Of a stretch of 64,000 nt of DNA, positions 22,237-35,109 are shown piece by piece (within the stretch, counting starts at the first letter, position 1; each line of letters opens with the position of its first letter). Source of the stretch: Chloranthus sessilifolius (Eukaryota; Streptophyta; Magnoliopsida; Chloranthales; Chloranthaceae); assembly GCA_021018995.1 (NCBI GenBank), contig CM037593.1:9638088-9702087 (forward strand). Direction: 5' to 3'. The notes beneath the pieces were generated by a model. That model had not been told where the DNA came from and searched no databases. It saw nothing but the letters and a program-made list of their open reading frames with translations. The translations under genes and the position numbers were made by a program.

Positions 22237-22630
22237 ATCTTAAAAAAATTGTAACCACCCAATCTAAGGGATGAAATATAAGTACTTGTAACAAAAAAAG
22301 AGATGAAATATAAAGTGTTCCAATAGTACATGGCACTATTAAAAATCTGTAACCACTATTTAACTTTTGAGCCTACTAAATACTTAGAAACCATTAAACA
22401 TAAGGTGATCAAGAGGGTGATTAAGGCCTTTTTAAGGGAAATTCATCTGTTAAATTTAGTTGTCTATATAAGCAACGGTTAGTGTTGGGGAAAATGTACT
22501 TGGACACTTGGGATATGCTGATCATCAGTCGCACTCGTTTCATCGTCATCAAGAATAGATTGGCTTCACCGGTTGGAGGTTCTCGTGGCATTGCCAATAT
22601 GATTGGAGGTGATTTTGTCCAAATATTTTA

Positions 22631-23156
22631 GGCTGTGTTTGGGATTACTTTTTGGAGGCAAAGAGCAGTTCTCTGCTTTGGCGCAGAGCACTTAAGTAAG
22701 GGGCTGGGTTTGGTTGTAAGTACTCTTAGGCTGTATTTGGCATTACTCTTTGGGAGAGTAGAAAAGAGCAGTTGCTGCTCTTTGTCATTGCAAATAAATG
22801 TGAGAGAGAAGGATTAGAAGAAGATAAAAAGGAGGTTGCTCTTTGAAATAGGAAAAACAATCCTTTTTAAAAGAGCGTGATTTTTCATACTCTTTTAAAG
22901 AGAGGTTTTTTCATGCATGTTTCAAAGAGCCGCATCCCCTTTTTCTTCATCCCTTCGCTCTCTCCCCAGCTTCATTTGCAACAATAAAGAGCAGCAGTTG
23001 CTCTTTTCTACTTGTCCAAAGAATAATGCCAAACACAGCCTTAGCTCTTTTAGAGAGTAAAAGAGTTGAATTTGGTTTTCTTTAGAAGAACAATTTAAAC
23101 TTGTTCTTTTAAATGAGGCTACTTTTTAGCTCTAAAGAGCAATCCCAAACACAACG
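22631..23156. mobile_element. Tourist-like MITE (PIF/Harbinger type), outer copy
   Basis: The ends are GGCTGTGTTTGGGATTACT and the inverted AGCAATCCCAAACACAACG. TTA flanks both sides (22628-22630 and 23157-23159), the 3-bp target preferred by PIF/Harbinger elements. It contains a second MITE of the same family at 22729-23040. Confidence 0.75.
22729..23040. mobile_element. Tourist-like MITE nested in a relative
   Basis: 312 bp, from GGCTGTATTTGGCATTACT to the inverted ATAATGCCAAACACAGCC, flanked by TTA (22726-22728, 23041-23043). The arms are complementary over most of their length, about 150 bp, so a transcript would fold into a long hairpin. Confidence 0.85.
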
Positions 23157-23179
23157 TTAGATTCTGTGTACAGCTAGAA

Positions 23180-23345
23180 ATGGACGAGATTTGTGGGTAC
23201 CCATCTGAAGACACTGAGAAATGCTTTCAAGAACATCTTTTTAGTATGCCAATAGAATCAATTGATGGTCGGCCTGAATTAGTGAGTATATTAGTTAAAG
23301 CATGCGACGACAGTATAAAAGATTATAAAAGAGTTCAGTATAATG
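23180..23345 (+). pseudogene. Exon-like fragment of unknown gene
   Basis: Between two MITEs a short open stretch beginning MDEICGYPSEDTEKCFQEH has normal amino-acid composition and no low-complexity sequence. TGTGTACAG just upstream could be a splice acceptor. It runs into the MITE at 23355. I do not recognise the family; it may be a captured or stranded exon. Confidence 0.3.
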
Positions 23346-23354
23346 AGTCGCGAT

Positions 23355-23620
23355 GTTGTTATGTTTGGCATTACTATTTGAAAGGGTAGAAAAGAGTAGA
23401 TGCTGCTCTTTTGTTGCAAATGAAAATGAGGAGAGAAGGATTGGAAGAAGAAAAAAGGGGAGGCTACTCTTTGAAACATGAAAAAACATCCCTCTTTAAA
23501 AGAGCAACCTCTCTTTTATTTTCTCCCAATCTTTCATCTCTCTCCCCACATTTCTTTACAATAACAAAGACCAGCTTCTGCTATTTTCTACTCTCCTAAA
23601 GAGCAATTTCAAACACAACC
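23355..23620. mobile_element. Tourist-like MITE, third copy
   Basis: It starts GTTGTTATGTTTGGCATTAC and ends with the inverted CAATTTCAAACACAACC. The interior resembles 22729-23040 (ATGAAAATGAGGAGAGAAGGATTGGAAG, then an inverted match). It is more diverged than the two copies upstream, and its target duplication is not clear. Confidence 0.65.
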
Positions 23621-23674
23621 TATATCTTAAAATATGAAATACCTCCATCACAGCATGAGATGGAATCAAAGGTC

Positions 23675-23721
23675 TTAATCTACTTGAAAATTCAAACCAG
23701 AATCATTGAAATTTTGGTCGG
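23675..23721 (-). pseudogene. Sulfotransferase C-terminal tail fragment
   Basis: Minus-strand codons read DQNFNDSGLNFQVD and stop, matching the end of the SOT pseudogene at 55858 (EQKFHDSGLNFQVD). The 3' flank (AATACCTCCA...AGCATGAGATGGAATC) also matches, so this is a genuine gene remnant rather than a chance hit. Nothing upstream of these last codons is recognisable. It lies about 180 bp outside the Copia element. Confidence 0.8.
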
Positions 23722-23898
23722 AGTACCTTTTTACTCGTGGAGAAGGATTGATTTGAAGATTCGCCAAATCAGCATAATATCCAGGGACTAATTCGCCTAA
23801 TAATTTATTCGGCAAATTTTATCGAATATTCAATAAAATATGCAGAATTTGATGAGAGTGGCTGCAACAACTATAAGTATCTCATATCGGATATCCGA

Positions 23899-24586
23899 TG
23901 TTAGGAATTTTACTCACACTAGGAACTCCCTATCACGATGAATGCGAAAAAATAAGAAGATTCAGACAAAAATTAATCACACGCACAACACAAAGATTTA
24001 TGTGGTTCACCCAATTGAGGGCTACGTCCACGAGAGTATATGCATTAATTTTATGAATGTTTACAACACACACACTCTCTTCTCTCTAGTGCAAACTCAA
24101 TCAAGATCTAAAACGATCTTCAACATTAAATCCGTTATTAAACCAAGGACCCAGTCCTTCAAATAACAGAGAAGAGATCTGTCGGAATATAATCACGATT
24201 TCGACACAAGAATGACTTCAATCGGATCTTAAATCCCTAAGCTATTCTTCAATACTTTTTCTCTCAAAAGTATTCTCACAATTTTCTCACATGAAACTTT
24301 CACCAAACTCTCTCTGGATCCCTAGAGAAAACTTTCTGCAAATAGCCACAAAACTCTTTTGGAAATATAACTCACAAATCTCCTAAAACTTGCAAGTATT
24401 CAAAACACTTCAAAATAAGCTCTAAACTATATTATGGAATATTTGGCTAAAGCAATCTTCCAAAAAATCAAACCTGCGAATCTGGATTCCCCTAACAGTC
24501 AATCGATTGACTTTCCAACCTCAATCGATTGATTTTCCAACCTCAATCGATTGATATCGGTGGTTGGGATTAAACCTTATTCAACA
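23899..24586 (-). repeat. 3' LTR of Copia element
   Basis: TG...CA ends. A purine tract (minus strand CCTTAGTGGAGAT) abuts it at 24587-24599. It contains three palindromes near its 5' end as read on the minus strand. Confidence 0.9.
24501..24551 (-). repeat. Three TCAATCGATTGA palindromes in Copia LTR
   Basis: AATCGATT starts at 24501, 24522 and 24544, spaced 21 and 22 bp, in the U3 part of the LTR. The partner LTR has the same set at 38983, 39005 and 39027 (22 and 22 bp; the first with one mismatch). It is the same palindrome as in the unrelated Athila-like element. Confidence 0.9.
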
Positions 24587-24787
24587 ATCTCCACTAAGGT
24601 TTCATCCCCAACCACGCCACCGCCCCAATTGGCATCAACATCTTCGACAAGTGTTAATGAAGTTTAGGCAATGCCTAAACTTATTTTGCATAACCTGCTT
24701 GGTCAACATGTCTATTGAGTCCTCTTTCGTATCGATCTTCTCAATCGATATTTTCCCATCTTCTATCATATCCCTGATAAAATAATA

Positions 24788-26324
24788 TCAAACATCTATA
24801 TGCTTTGTTCTAACATGAAATACCTGATTCTTTATTAGGTAAATGGTACTCTGACTGTCACAGAAGATATCAGTGCTCTCATCAAGCTCACCAAATTCAC
24901 TGACCAAACCTTTAAGCCATAAGGCTTCCTTAGCCGCCTCTGTAGCAACTATATACTCGACCTCTGTAGTTGACAATGCAACTATCCCTTAAATCATAGA
25001 CTTCCAACTGATCACTCCACCTGCCAAGATGAATACGTACCCCGTGGTAGACTTTCTTCTATTAAGATCACCAGCATAGTCGGAATCGACATACTCGTAG
25101 AGATCCAACTTGCTTGTATCTCTACCTTCAAACATCAAATCATATTCAGTTGTACCTTTCAGATATCTCAATATCCATTTCACTGTAAGCCAATGTTCCT
25201 TACTCGGATTCGACATATACTTGCAAACCACACTCAAGGCCTGTGCTAAATCTAGACGTGTACTCACCATGGCATACATCAAACTCCCAACGACATTTAC
25301 ATATAAAGTATTTTTCATATATTCCCTTTCTTCACGTGTGGACGGACTCATATTCTTTATGAGTTTAAAATGCTCTGTTAGAGGAGTTGATATAGGCTTG
25401 ACATCATTCATATTGTATTTCTCAAGGAGCTTTTGGATAAACGTACTTTGAGTTAGCTAAAGCTTCTTCTTCTCATGATCGCTTGTAATTTCCATACCTA
25501 GGATCTTATTTGTGGAACAAAGATCCTTCATCTCAAACTTCTGGCTCAATGATTGCTTCAGCTTATTGATTTCAACCTTATTTCTCGCTGTTATCAACAT
25601 ATCATCTACATAGAAAGTTAAAAAGATTCTCTCCCTTTTATCATACTTTTTCCAGTAGACACAACAATTATACTGTCTCCTGTGATATCCTATGCCCAGC
25701 ATATATGAATCAAACTTCTTGTGCCACTGTCTGGGTGCTTGCTTGAGACCATACCTAGGATTTCTTTAATCTGCAAACGAGTGATTCTGACCCTTTTGCT
25801 TCAAATCCTTCTGATTGTTTCATATAAATTTCTTCTTAAAGATCTCCATAGAGAAAAGCTATTTTCACATCCATCTGTTCTAATTCGAGATCTTTCTGAG
25901 CAACTACTGCCAACAACGTGCGAATCGATGTGTGTTTCGCAATCAGAGAGAATATCTTATTATAATCGATACCCTCTTTTTGAGAAAACCCATTTGCAAC
26001 TATTTTTACCTTAAACTTTGGAGTTTCACTCTTATTACCTTCTTTCTTTCAAAAGACCCATTTACAACCTATGGCTTTCTTTCTTTTAGAAAGTTTCATG
26101 AGATCTCAAGTCTTATTCTTCAAAAGAAACTGTCATTCTTCTTTCATAGCTAACTGCCACTTTACTATATCTGTATCCACCCAAGTTTTTGGAACTGTGT
26201 TCGGTTCCCCATTCTCTGTGATAAGTGCAAGTGTTAAAGGAACCATGTCCTTAAACTTTTCAGGATGTTTCTTCATCCTCTCGGATCTTCTGAAGGTAGT
26301 CTGAACCGGTACCTGGGATTGCAA
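24788..26324 (-). CDS. Copia reverse transcriptase and RNase H remnants
   Basis: RNase H phrases (MSTTEVEYIVATEAAKEALW, IFCDSQS) at 24788-24976 follow the Copia RT C-terminal part (DSDYAGDLNRRKSTTGYVF) at about 24989-25411. The RT YVDD-type site (FYVDDMLI) is near 25600, and the RT N-terminal region lies at 26133-26324. The family copies element RNA to DNA. Several breaks; a fossil. Confidence 0.85.
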
Positions 26325-26509
26325 GTCTTGAGAAATTGTGCCATCATGCTCTATCTCAAGTCTTCATTATCTTTCTCATCTTGCTCATGCCTCTCAACAT
26401 TAACGTGTACCTAAGATTCACCAGATGACTGAGGTTTATCTTCCGCCTTTTTCATTGAAAACTCATCTTCATTGAAAGTAGCATCTCTTTCAACTATCAC
26501 TTTGTGATA

Positions 26510-27680
26510 TTATGTATCCCACAAACGATAGCCCTTGACTCCTTCACCATAGCCAATCAAGAAACACTTTTTAAATTTTGGATCCAACTCGAATCGTTCA
26601 CTTCCCTGAAGTAATGCATAACCCGCACATTCAAACACCCTCAAGTGAGGGTAGCTCTCATGTCTTCCATACCAAACCTCATCTGTAGTTTTTGAGTTCA
26701 ATGCCGCTGAAGGCAACCGGTTGACCAAGTAACATACCGTGTTTACTGCCTCTGCCCAGAACCCATGACTCAAGCCGGAATGGTTCAACATACACCGTGC
26801 CTTTTTTAATAGTGTTCTGTTCATCCTTTCTACTACACCATTTTGTTGAGGATTTTCGAGAACTGTTAAGTGCCTAACAATCCCTTGATTTTTACAGTAA
26901 GCCTTGAACTCTGATGACTAGTATTCTTTACCATTATTTGATCTGAGAATCTTCACCTTACTGTTTGTTTGCTTTTCAACCATACTCTGTCATTGCTTGA
27001 ATTTCTGAAATGCATCTGATTTATTTTTAATCGGATACACCCAAACTTTTCTGGAGTAGTCATCTATAAATGACACAAAGTAGTTAGCTCCACCTACTGA
27101 AATGACTTTAGCCGGACCTCATACATTTGAATATATGTAATCAATCATCCCCTTCGAAGTGTGTTTTCCCGAAGATACAATCTTCACAAAAATTCAGTTT
27201 ACAAGTTTGAATTTCAGAAATCGCTTTATTCTTTATGAGCTCTGTCAGCCCATGTTCACTCATGTGACCAAGCCTCTCGTGCCACAAATCTGAGAGGTCT
27301 TTAGAATCTTTTGTAGCCGTAACACTACTGCCATTGATTGTGTTGCCTACTAAAGTATACAAATTCCCCATCTTTTCACCTTTTATCAAGGTCATAGCAC
27401 CACATACAACTTTTAGCTTATCGGATTCTAGGATGACTTGACATCCTATCTCATCCAATGCCCCTAACGAGATTAGATTTTTCTTCAGATCAAGCACATG
27501 CCTAACCTGTAAGAGTGCGAACACAACCATCAAACATCTTGATTCTGATCGAACCGATACCCACTGCTTCATATACATTGTCATTCCCCATTAAAATCAT
27601 CCCACCATTGACTACCTTATAATGGTCAAACAAATCCTTGTACAGACATATGTGATACGATGCTCCTGAATCTAGGATCT
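26510..27680 (-). CDS. Copia protease end and integrase remnants
   Basis: A protease DSGASYH-type site lies near 27660-27680. It is followed by the pre-integrase zinc region (LWHERLGHMSEHGLTEL, 27141-27584) and integrase C-terminal phrases (WAEAVNTVCYLVNRLPS, 26510-26824). This is the Copia order, integrase before reverse transcriptase. Several breaks; a fossil. Confidence 0.8.
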
Positions 27681-27718
27681 ATCTACCATCAAACTGATTG
27701 GAGCTTAACAATACATAC

Positions 27719-30067
27719 TGTAACGACCCGACTTTTCCAATCCCTCAGGTATAGGAAAGGCCGGTTCGCCAACCTATCGAATAAACGATAAGCCGGACAA
27801 ACAGGGCACATATCAGAGTAAAGCGTAATAAAAATCCATAGCTAAAATAAATGTGGAAGCAATTAAAAGTAAAGAACCACCGATGATGGCCGACCATCAT
27901 CGAAACATGGCTCATAACAGAAATCAACGTCAAATATAAAACTATGGTATCCAACTAAATTGGGCCCACAAATTCAAGTCTAACTCTCACCACAAATAAG
28001 AAAATCAGTAAGTTCTATACTGGGAAAAACTCCTCAGGAGGAACCTCAAGCTCTCACAAATAGTCGAATAGCCACGCGATTCTGAACTCGTGACGATAGT
28101 CGAGTGAGCTAACCAACAAAGCTCGAGAAGAAAGACATCTACAGATTTTACTTTAACTAATATGGTTTCAAAACAAATATCTAATATAGCTTGTCAAACA
28201 TATAAGCGATAATAAAGCGAATTTAGTGCAGAAATCATATGTAAGATTTATTTCTAAATGTGTGAAAAGCAGTTTCAAGAGAATCGGTGTTTGATGTCTT
28301 AGTTTCTCTAACTTCTATATGCAAAGTTCGGTAATTCATGACTTAATCCTCAACTTAAAATACCTCCGAGTAAACTATATCTCAAGAAGCGGGAATATAG
28401 CGATGAGAACCCCTACCTACCATCGTGCTTCATGAACCCTTTTGGATGCAACAAGCCCCTACGTAATGAGGGAAACTTGTGCGTGAAATTGTTCAAATTT
28501 TGAGGTCGTTGGTCAATCATAAAACAAATTGAGATACTAATATAAATCGGATGCAAGTCTCTTATACATAGTTCGTTCTTAATTTGATTTTGCTTAAGCG
28601 ATTAGTTTGAGGATTTGGTAGATTTAGATTTTAGGTCATTCATATCAATTTAGTTTACTGGATGTGATTTCAATGGCATATGAAGTTTAAAGATTTTAAT
28701 TCAAAATATCCATGAATTAAAATAAAATCAGAAAGATGAGATTCTCCTCTGAGTTATGCGAAGTCAAGCAAGGTCCTATTGATGGCTTCTCGCCCTCAAT
28801 CTACATCACAATATACGTTCATGCAATAAAATTAACTCTAATTACTAATAATATAGACTTATTTAAGTGTTTCCTCAAAAACAAGTCAAAACAGGCAAGT
28901 TGCGCCAATCCTAAAATTTGATGTAATATGCTCATATATTTTTGACCATCAAGACGATTGATCCATGAGTTGGTCAAAACATGAAAGTTGTAGATTTTTC
29001 TATTATATTTCCAACTCAAAAAGAATCGTCTCAATCGGAGTTCGGAATAAACAGTTATGACTAAAATACTAAAGCAATGTCAGAGTTCGGTGATACCTCG
29101 CTCGAGCAATGATAATAGCTCGCTCGAGCGATTTGACGTAACATTCTCATATATTTTTTACCATCAATAAGATTGATCCATGAGTTGGTCAAAACATGAA
29201 AGTTGTAGATTTTTCTATTAGCTTTCCAACGCAAAAAGAATCGTCTCAATCAGAGTTCGGGATAAAAAGTTATGACTAAAATACTAAGGCAATGTCGGAG
29301 TTCGGTGATACCTCGCTCGAGCGATGATAATAGCTCGCTCGAGCGAGCTACAGCGATGCGATTTCGCTGGTTTTCACCCGAATCGAAACCCATACATCCC
29401 AAAGTAAAACCCATGGCTAATCTAATGATTTAATCAAAAAGTTTAATTAAGACGTACCTTTAATCTAAGGATTCCTAGATTAGAAATGAGTCACGCGAAT
29501 GGAGCTTCGGAACGAAACCGACGGGTTTCCTCAACGATTCGCGCCGCGATCGATCCCACGAGTTTACAGAGACAACTCCAGCACGCCCCCAATGATCTCA
29601 ACCTCTCCCAATAGCCAACTACGAATCCAAGGTTGATTCAAGTTCTTTCTAAGGTTTAAGTATTTTCAACAAAGAGGGTTTTAGAGAAGGAGGTTTTCTA
29701 AACCGATCTCCTACGATGATTGAAGAAGAGAGAAGACGGAATTTCACACTGTTGGGTAACTATCCTCTCTTAAAAAAACCTAGTATAATACGGGAATGCA
29801 ATTCCTTCTTATAATAGGATTGCTCACAAAGTAAAACACACACACACACATCTTATGTATTATACACTTCTAATTTTAAAACTCAAGTCCGGTGTTGAGC
29901 GGCTACACCGAGGTCGGTGCACAACTTTCGCACGAGGGTCCAAATGGGCTCTAAATTAAAATCATCACAATCACATCTAGATAAAATCCAAAACAAATGG
30001 TGGCGTCGGTTCTTGGGCGAATACACACACGGTCGATCTAACTCGGGTTCAAAATACGGTCTTTACA
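27719..30067 (-). repeat. 3' LTR of chromovirus family A
   Basis: On the plus strand it starts TGTAACGACCCGAC and ends GGTCTTTACA. It holds two CTCGAG-centred palindrome pairs (29101/29123 and 29316/29338). The segment around 28040-28740 is unusually different from the partner LTR. Confidence 0.9.
29097..29347 (-). repeat. Two pairs of TCGCTCGAGCGA palindromes
   Basis: CTCGAG starts at 29101, 29123, 29316 and 29338: two pairs at exactly 22 bp. The same pairs occur in the other LTR at 36539/36561 and 36754/36776. They lie downstream of the LTR TATA-like box as read on the minus strand, so they would be in the RNA leader. Confidence 0.9.
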
Positions 30068-30695
30068 TTCTACCCTCCTTAGGAATTTTCGTCCTCGAAA
30101 ATGTACGGATAGCTAAACCGAAGCTGCGATAAGTCCTTATCCTAACACCAGATAAAAAATCAAAGTCTAAAGTCAAAGAACTTTGGTCGGCGATCAGAGG
30201 CTTCACTAAGCACGCTTTCAAGGGTCGGGATCCGTAGTAACCTGGATGTAGCGTGTAACATCCCATACCGCCATAGAGGATTGCATCCGATACATGGATA
30301 CATACCTTCCCAAGTGTCACGTGCTGAAATATACTTCACCATGACACAAACCTAGCACACACCTACCTCACCCTTTTGGTAATTATTTGAGCGAAATTTG
30401 GATGTAATCGAACACTTATTCAAAAGCATGATCACGTGCCTGGTAACATGTTCTAACTGATGACACGGGTTCCAACAGACATACAGTTCTAATCGAGAAT
30501 GAATAAATATGATATTTAAGATTTTATTGTGTGATCGTTATAGATATATATGTAAAGCATCGATGTTATGAACCAATTTAACATTGAAGATTTTGAAGAA
30601 ATTCTCCCCTTTTTTTTTTTTTTTTTAAAGAAGCAAATTCAAGAATTTAAAGGTACGTATGGTTTTCTTACATAACTATAGTTTACAATATACCT

Positions 30696-30900
30696 TCACT
30701 CGAAAAGTTGTGGAAATTGCTCGCGAATCTCCGCTTCACGCTCCCATGTGGCTTCCTCTGAAGAATGGTTCTGCCACTTCACGAGTACTAAGGTAATGCT
30801 CTTTGTCCGTAAGATTTGTTCTTTACGATCCAAGATTCGTATCGGTTCCTCAACCAAGGATAGGTCTTCTTGAAGCTCAATGGGCTGGTAGTCCAATACG
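30696..30900 (-). CDS. Chromodomain at the integrase C-terminus
   Basis: The minus-strand frame reads VLVKWQNHSSEEATWERE followed by EIREQFPQLF, the classic chromodomain signature of plant chromoviruses. It is preceded by FHVSMLRRYVKDPTHVL, the usual integrase tail. In this family the domain guides insertion to heterochromatin. Fossil. Confidence 0.85.
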
Positions 30901-31099
30901 TGTGTCGGGTCCTTAACATATCTTCGTAACATGGACACATGAAACACGTTGTGCATTTCCGATAGCTGCGGTGGCAAGGCTTTCGATAGGGCAACCTCGC
31001 CGACTCGGCCCAATACCTCGAAAGGTCCAACATAGCGCGACTCGACTTCTCACGCTTCCCAAAATGCATCACGCCTTTGTAGGAGAGATTTTGACAAAT

Positions 31100-32422
31100 C
31101 GTTATCTCCACCTTAAACTCAACATGGTTTCTTTTCGGATCGGTATTAGCTCTTCCGGCGACTTTGAGCAATCGTAGTCTCTCACGGATTAACCGAGCTG
31201 TCTCGGTTGTATTCTCCACGATCTCGGGACCCAAAATGAGTTTCTCACCCACTTCTTCCCAATTAAGCGGAGACTGCACCGTCGTCCATACAAAGCTTCG
31301 AGGGTGCCATGCCGATGCTAGCCTCGGTAAATCATTATTGTAGGCGAACTCGATCGGTAAATGTTGGTCCCATGACTCTGAAAATCTAACATGCAAGCAC
31401 GTAACATATCTTCTATAATCGATTCACCCTCTCTACCCGCCCATCGGTGCGAGGATGGAATGTTGTACTATAATCGAGCCTAGAGCCCATTCCTTCTTGA
31501 AATCGTTGCCAAAGCGAGATGTGTACATCGGTCTCTATTAGATACCATGCAAATTCTAACTATCTCCTTGATGTATAATTCTGCGAGCTTGTTGGCGGTA
31601 TACGACGTATTATAAGGAAGGAAGTATGCGGACTTACTCAATCGATCCACAATGACCCAGATGGCATTGTATTTTCTTAATGTTCTTAGCAATCCCAAAA
31701 TAAGGTCCATAGAAATGGCCTCCCATTTCCACTCAAGTATCGATGAGTGGTTGCAAATTCCGGATTCGATGATCCACCTTTACTTACGACACAAGACATC
31801 TCGAGACATACATGACATCTTTCTTTAAACCTCTCCACCAGAAGCTTTTCTTTAAGTCTTGGTACATCTTGGTACTGCCAGGGTGAATAGCGTACATAGA
31901 CTTATGAGCCTCTTCCAAAATAGTGTCCCGAAGCTCAGTACTAGTTGGTACGCATACCCGGTTTCTAAACAACAAAGTGTCATCATCTTTGATAGAAAAA
32001 TCTATTTTGCTTCCCCCAATCACATCCCGTCTGATAGCCATAAGTTCATCATCCATCATCTGAAGTCTGCTAATGTTCTCATAGAGGGTGGAACGAATCA
32101 CCAGTGTAGCCATTAACGCACCTGAACCTTTTACGTCAAATCTCATGCTACTTAGAGCCATATCTTCCAATAGATGCCATCTTCGCACCCTTGCGGTGAG
32201 ATGTGATAACTGAGCAGAGAACTTCCGACTTAACGCATCTGCCACTACGTTTGCTTTCCCGGGGTGGTACTGGATGGTACAATCATAATCTTTCAAGAAC
32301 TCCATCCATCGACACTGTCTCATATTCAACTCCTTTTGTGAGAAGAGATACTTGAGGCTCTTATGATCGGTAAATATATGAAGGTCTCCCCATAAAGGTA
32401 ATGCCTCTGAGATCTTGAGCAA
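31100..32422 (-). CDS. Chromovirus RNase H and integrase remnants
   Basis: RNase H ends with [15 protein letters not shown]. The integrase zinc-binding region follows ([19 protein letters not shown]), then core phrases ([16 protein letters not shown]). Order and wording fit Ty3/Gypsy. It is spread over more than one frame; a fossil. Confidence 0.85.
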
Positions 32423-32599
32423 AAATCATCACGCCAACTCAAGATCATGTCGTCGGGTAATTCTTCTCATGGTCTTTTTGCCTAGACCCATAAGCAATGA
32501 CTCTCTCATTACAGTTAAGCACACCCTAAACCCCATATGATGCATCCTTTGTATCGCAAAGCCTCCCTCACACGATGGTATAACAAGTAATCGCGCGCA

Positions 32600-33990
32600 G
32601 AGTCAATCGCTTCTTGAGTTCTGAAAACTTTGCTCACACCGCTCTGTCCAATTAAATTTAGTATTCTTCTTCGTAAGTTGTGTAAGAGGACACGATATCT
32701 TGGAGAAGCCCTCCACAAACCTTACGTAGTATCCCGCCAAATCGAGGAAACAATTCATCGACTCAATCTTTCTTTGGGTCAAGCTGTAATACCGGTCTCG
32801 AGATAACATGGCCTAGAAGCGACTGCTCAAGCCAAAACTCACACTTACTAAGTTTTGCATAAGCGATGGTCTCTAAGGGTTTGTAGAGCCACTCGTAGAT
32901 GTTGCTCATGCTCTTCTCGCGTCTTTGAATAGATGAGGATGTCATCTACAAAAACTACTACAGACTTGTCCAAATGTGACTTGAATATCCGGTTCATCAA
33001 TTCCATAAATGACGCGGGTGCGTTTGTCAACCCAAATGGCATGACCAAGAACTCGTAGTGCCCATATCGGGTTCTGAACGCTGTCTTCTGAATGTCTTCA
33101 GACTTAACTTTCAACTGATGGTAGCCTGGCCTCAAGTCCATCTTCGCGAAGAACCTTGCTCCTTATGGCGATCGAACAGATCATCAATTCTTGGAAGTGG
33201 ATAACGGTTCTTCATTGTCAACTTATTTAGCTGGCGGTAATCGATGCAAAGCCGCATTGAACCGTCTTTCTTCTTTACAAATAGAACCGGTGCTCCCCAG
33301 GGTGACACACTCGGTCTAATAAAGCTCTTATCTAGCAGTTCCTGAAGCTGCTCCTTCAACTCTTTCAATTCTGCAAGTGCCATTCGATACGGAGCTTTTG
33401 ATACTGGTTTAGTACCCGGCGCTAACTCAATTGCAAACTCAATCTCCCTGTCAGGTGGTAATCCCGATAGATCTTCAGGAAAAACATCTGAATACTCGCA
33501 AGCAATCGTAATATCTGCAATATTTTTCTTCTCCTCCTTATGATCTTGCAAGTAGGCCAGATAATCACAACACCCGTTCCTCATCATACGGTCTGCTCGA
33601 ATGGCAGAGATAAACGGTATCACACAAGATTTGACTCCGTAAAATCGAAAAGATTTTCTCTTCGGCAGGCGGAATGTTACAATCTTTCGAAGACAATCCA
33701 CGCTCGCATGGTAAGTAGATAACCAATCCATCCCTAGTATCACGTCGAACCCTTCCATGCTCAAAATGATCAAATCACCTTTGTCGTGGTCTTGATCATC
33801 ACCGATTGACACATGGTATCGGTGCTCACCGAGTTGCCCGTAGGAATTGACACCGCCAAGATGAAATCAAGGGCCTTGGGAATGATTCCCAACTTCTCAA
33901 ATGAACAATGGAGTAACAAAAGAATGTGTAGACCCAGGGTCTATCAACACTCGCGCTTCGGTTTTGCTTACATCGCTCCCCCGATGCATA
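32600..33990 (-). CDS. Chromovirus protease and reverse transcriptase remnants
   Basis: The protease C-terminal phrase [18 protein letters not shown] (about 33740) is followed by the RT start ([17 protein letters not shown]), [10 protein letters not shown] and the [10 protein letters not shown] active-site region (about 32940). These are Ty3/Gypsy RT motifs in order. Several breaks; a fossil. Confidence 0.88.
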
Positions 33991-34120
33991 AAAGGGGTAC
34001 CTTAGTTTAGACAAGCGTTTCAATTAAAAGTTTCTAAGCATGTGTGTTCATCCATAACTTATTAACAAAATTTATTAAATATCAAGCAATTATATATAAC
34101 ACATAAAATAAGAAGACATC

Positions 34121-34792
34121 TCAACTTTTAATAATACCTTGGATCACGTCATTCGATGTTTCGGCTTCTTGAGCCATCACGGCATAAGCTCGACCTTGAA
34201 CAGTAGGTCGGGTCGATCTTTGAGTAGAAGCCGAACTAGTTCTTCCCTTGTCCTCCTGAGGACAATCCTTAACTATGTGTCCGATTCGCCACCGAAAACA
34301 CGCCTGATGTTCCTCCCGCAATCCTCGGTCTTGTGTGGTTTCGCGCACCTTGAGCAGAATGCTATTGGATTGAATGAAGAGGTGCGTGAAGGTTGTGGAA
34401 CTCAACGGCAGCTCCGTTATAGCAGGGTTCAAAATACGGAATGACCCTGAAGGTGTAGATATAGTCGGTTTCGGATAGGCACCTTGAGTAGGTTGTTGAG
34501 ATACGGGTGTGGCCTTCTTCGTTTCCATCGTAGGGCAATCCTTTACCAGATGTCCTAGTCTGCCACATCTGAAACACTCACCTGTGGCCCACCTACATTT
34601 CTTCGTCCTGTGCCGTTTCCCACAACTTGAGCATGACTCAACTTGTGTGGAGGGAGAGGTGTGAGTCGTCTTACTCAATATTGTCGTGAGTAATGTTGTC
34701 TGCTGAGCCATTGTGTTGATTGTCTCCAGCAACTGTCTATTCTGCTCATTTTCATCGATGCATACAGTCTTCAATCTCTTGCGTGGTGCCAT
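34121..34792 (-). CDS. Chromovirus gag C-terminal region with CCHC knuckle
   Basis: A minus-strand frame starts MAPRKRLK and contains CGKRHRTKKC and the CCHC knuckle CFRCGRLGHLVKDC, followed by QGRAYAVMAQEAETSNDVIQG, which leads into protease. This is the RNA-binding end of gag. Fossil. Confidence 0.75.
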   Translation of the reverse strand: MAPRKRLKTVCIDENEQNRQLLETINTMAQQTTLLTTILSKTTHTSPSTQVESCSSCGKRHRTKKCRWATGECFRCGRLGHLVKDCPTMETKKATPVSQQPTQGAYPKPTISTPSGSFRILNPAITELPLSSTTFTHLFIQSNSILLKVRETTQDRGLREEHQACFRWRIGHIVKDCPQEDKGRTSSASTQRSTRPTVQGRAYAVMAQEAETSNDVIQGIIKS

Positions 34793-35109
34793 TTTGATCT
34801 GTCAACATGACACAAGGTTCCAATTAAAAAAGATCACGATCACCACGGCCCTAGGTTCCGACAAAAATCTAAAACTTTATTCACTTACTATTACCGTACA
34901 TCTATCACGATCATCAATTATCTCCACTCAAGGTGATAGTGAGATCCACAACTCAGGTTCTAAACATAACCTACAACCCTAGCTGTGAGTCCCTTAAAAG
35001 ACCTAAGGCCAAAAATTCTACTAACTTTGACAAGGTCTTAATTGAGTCTCTTATGTCTTGATAGAACCTACTGCCATATTCTCGGGTCCCAACAAAACCT
35101 AATAACTAG

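Noticed and set aside
28819-29249. Similar frames (RRFFL-WK-NRKIYNFHVLTNSW) at 28819-29034, 29061-29249, 36257-36687 and in the LTR at 57729
   Set aside because: They are internal duplications within the family A LTR, on the opposite side of the promoter region, with no start context or family match. A repeated LTR segment is the simpler reading.
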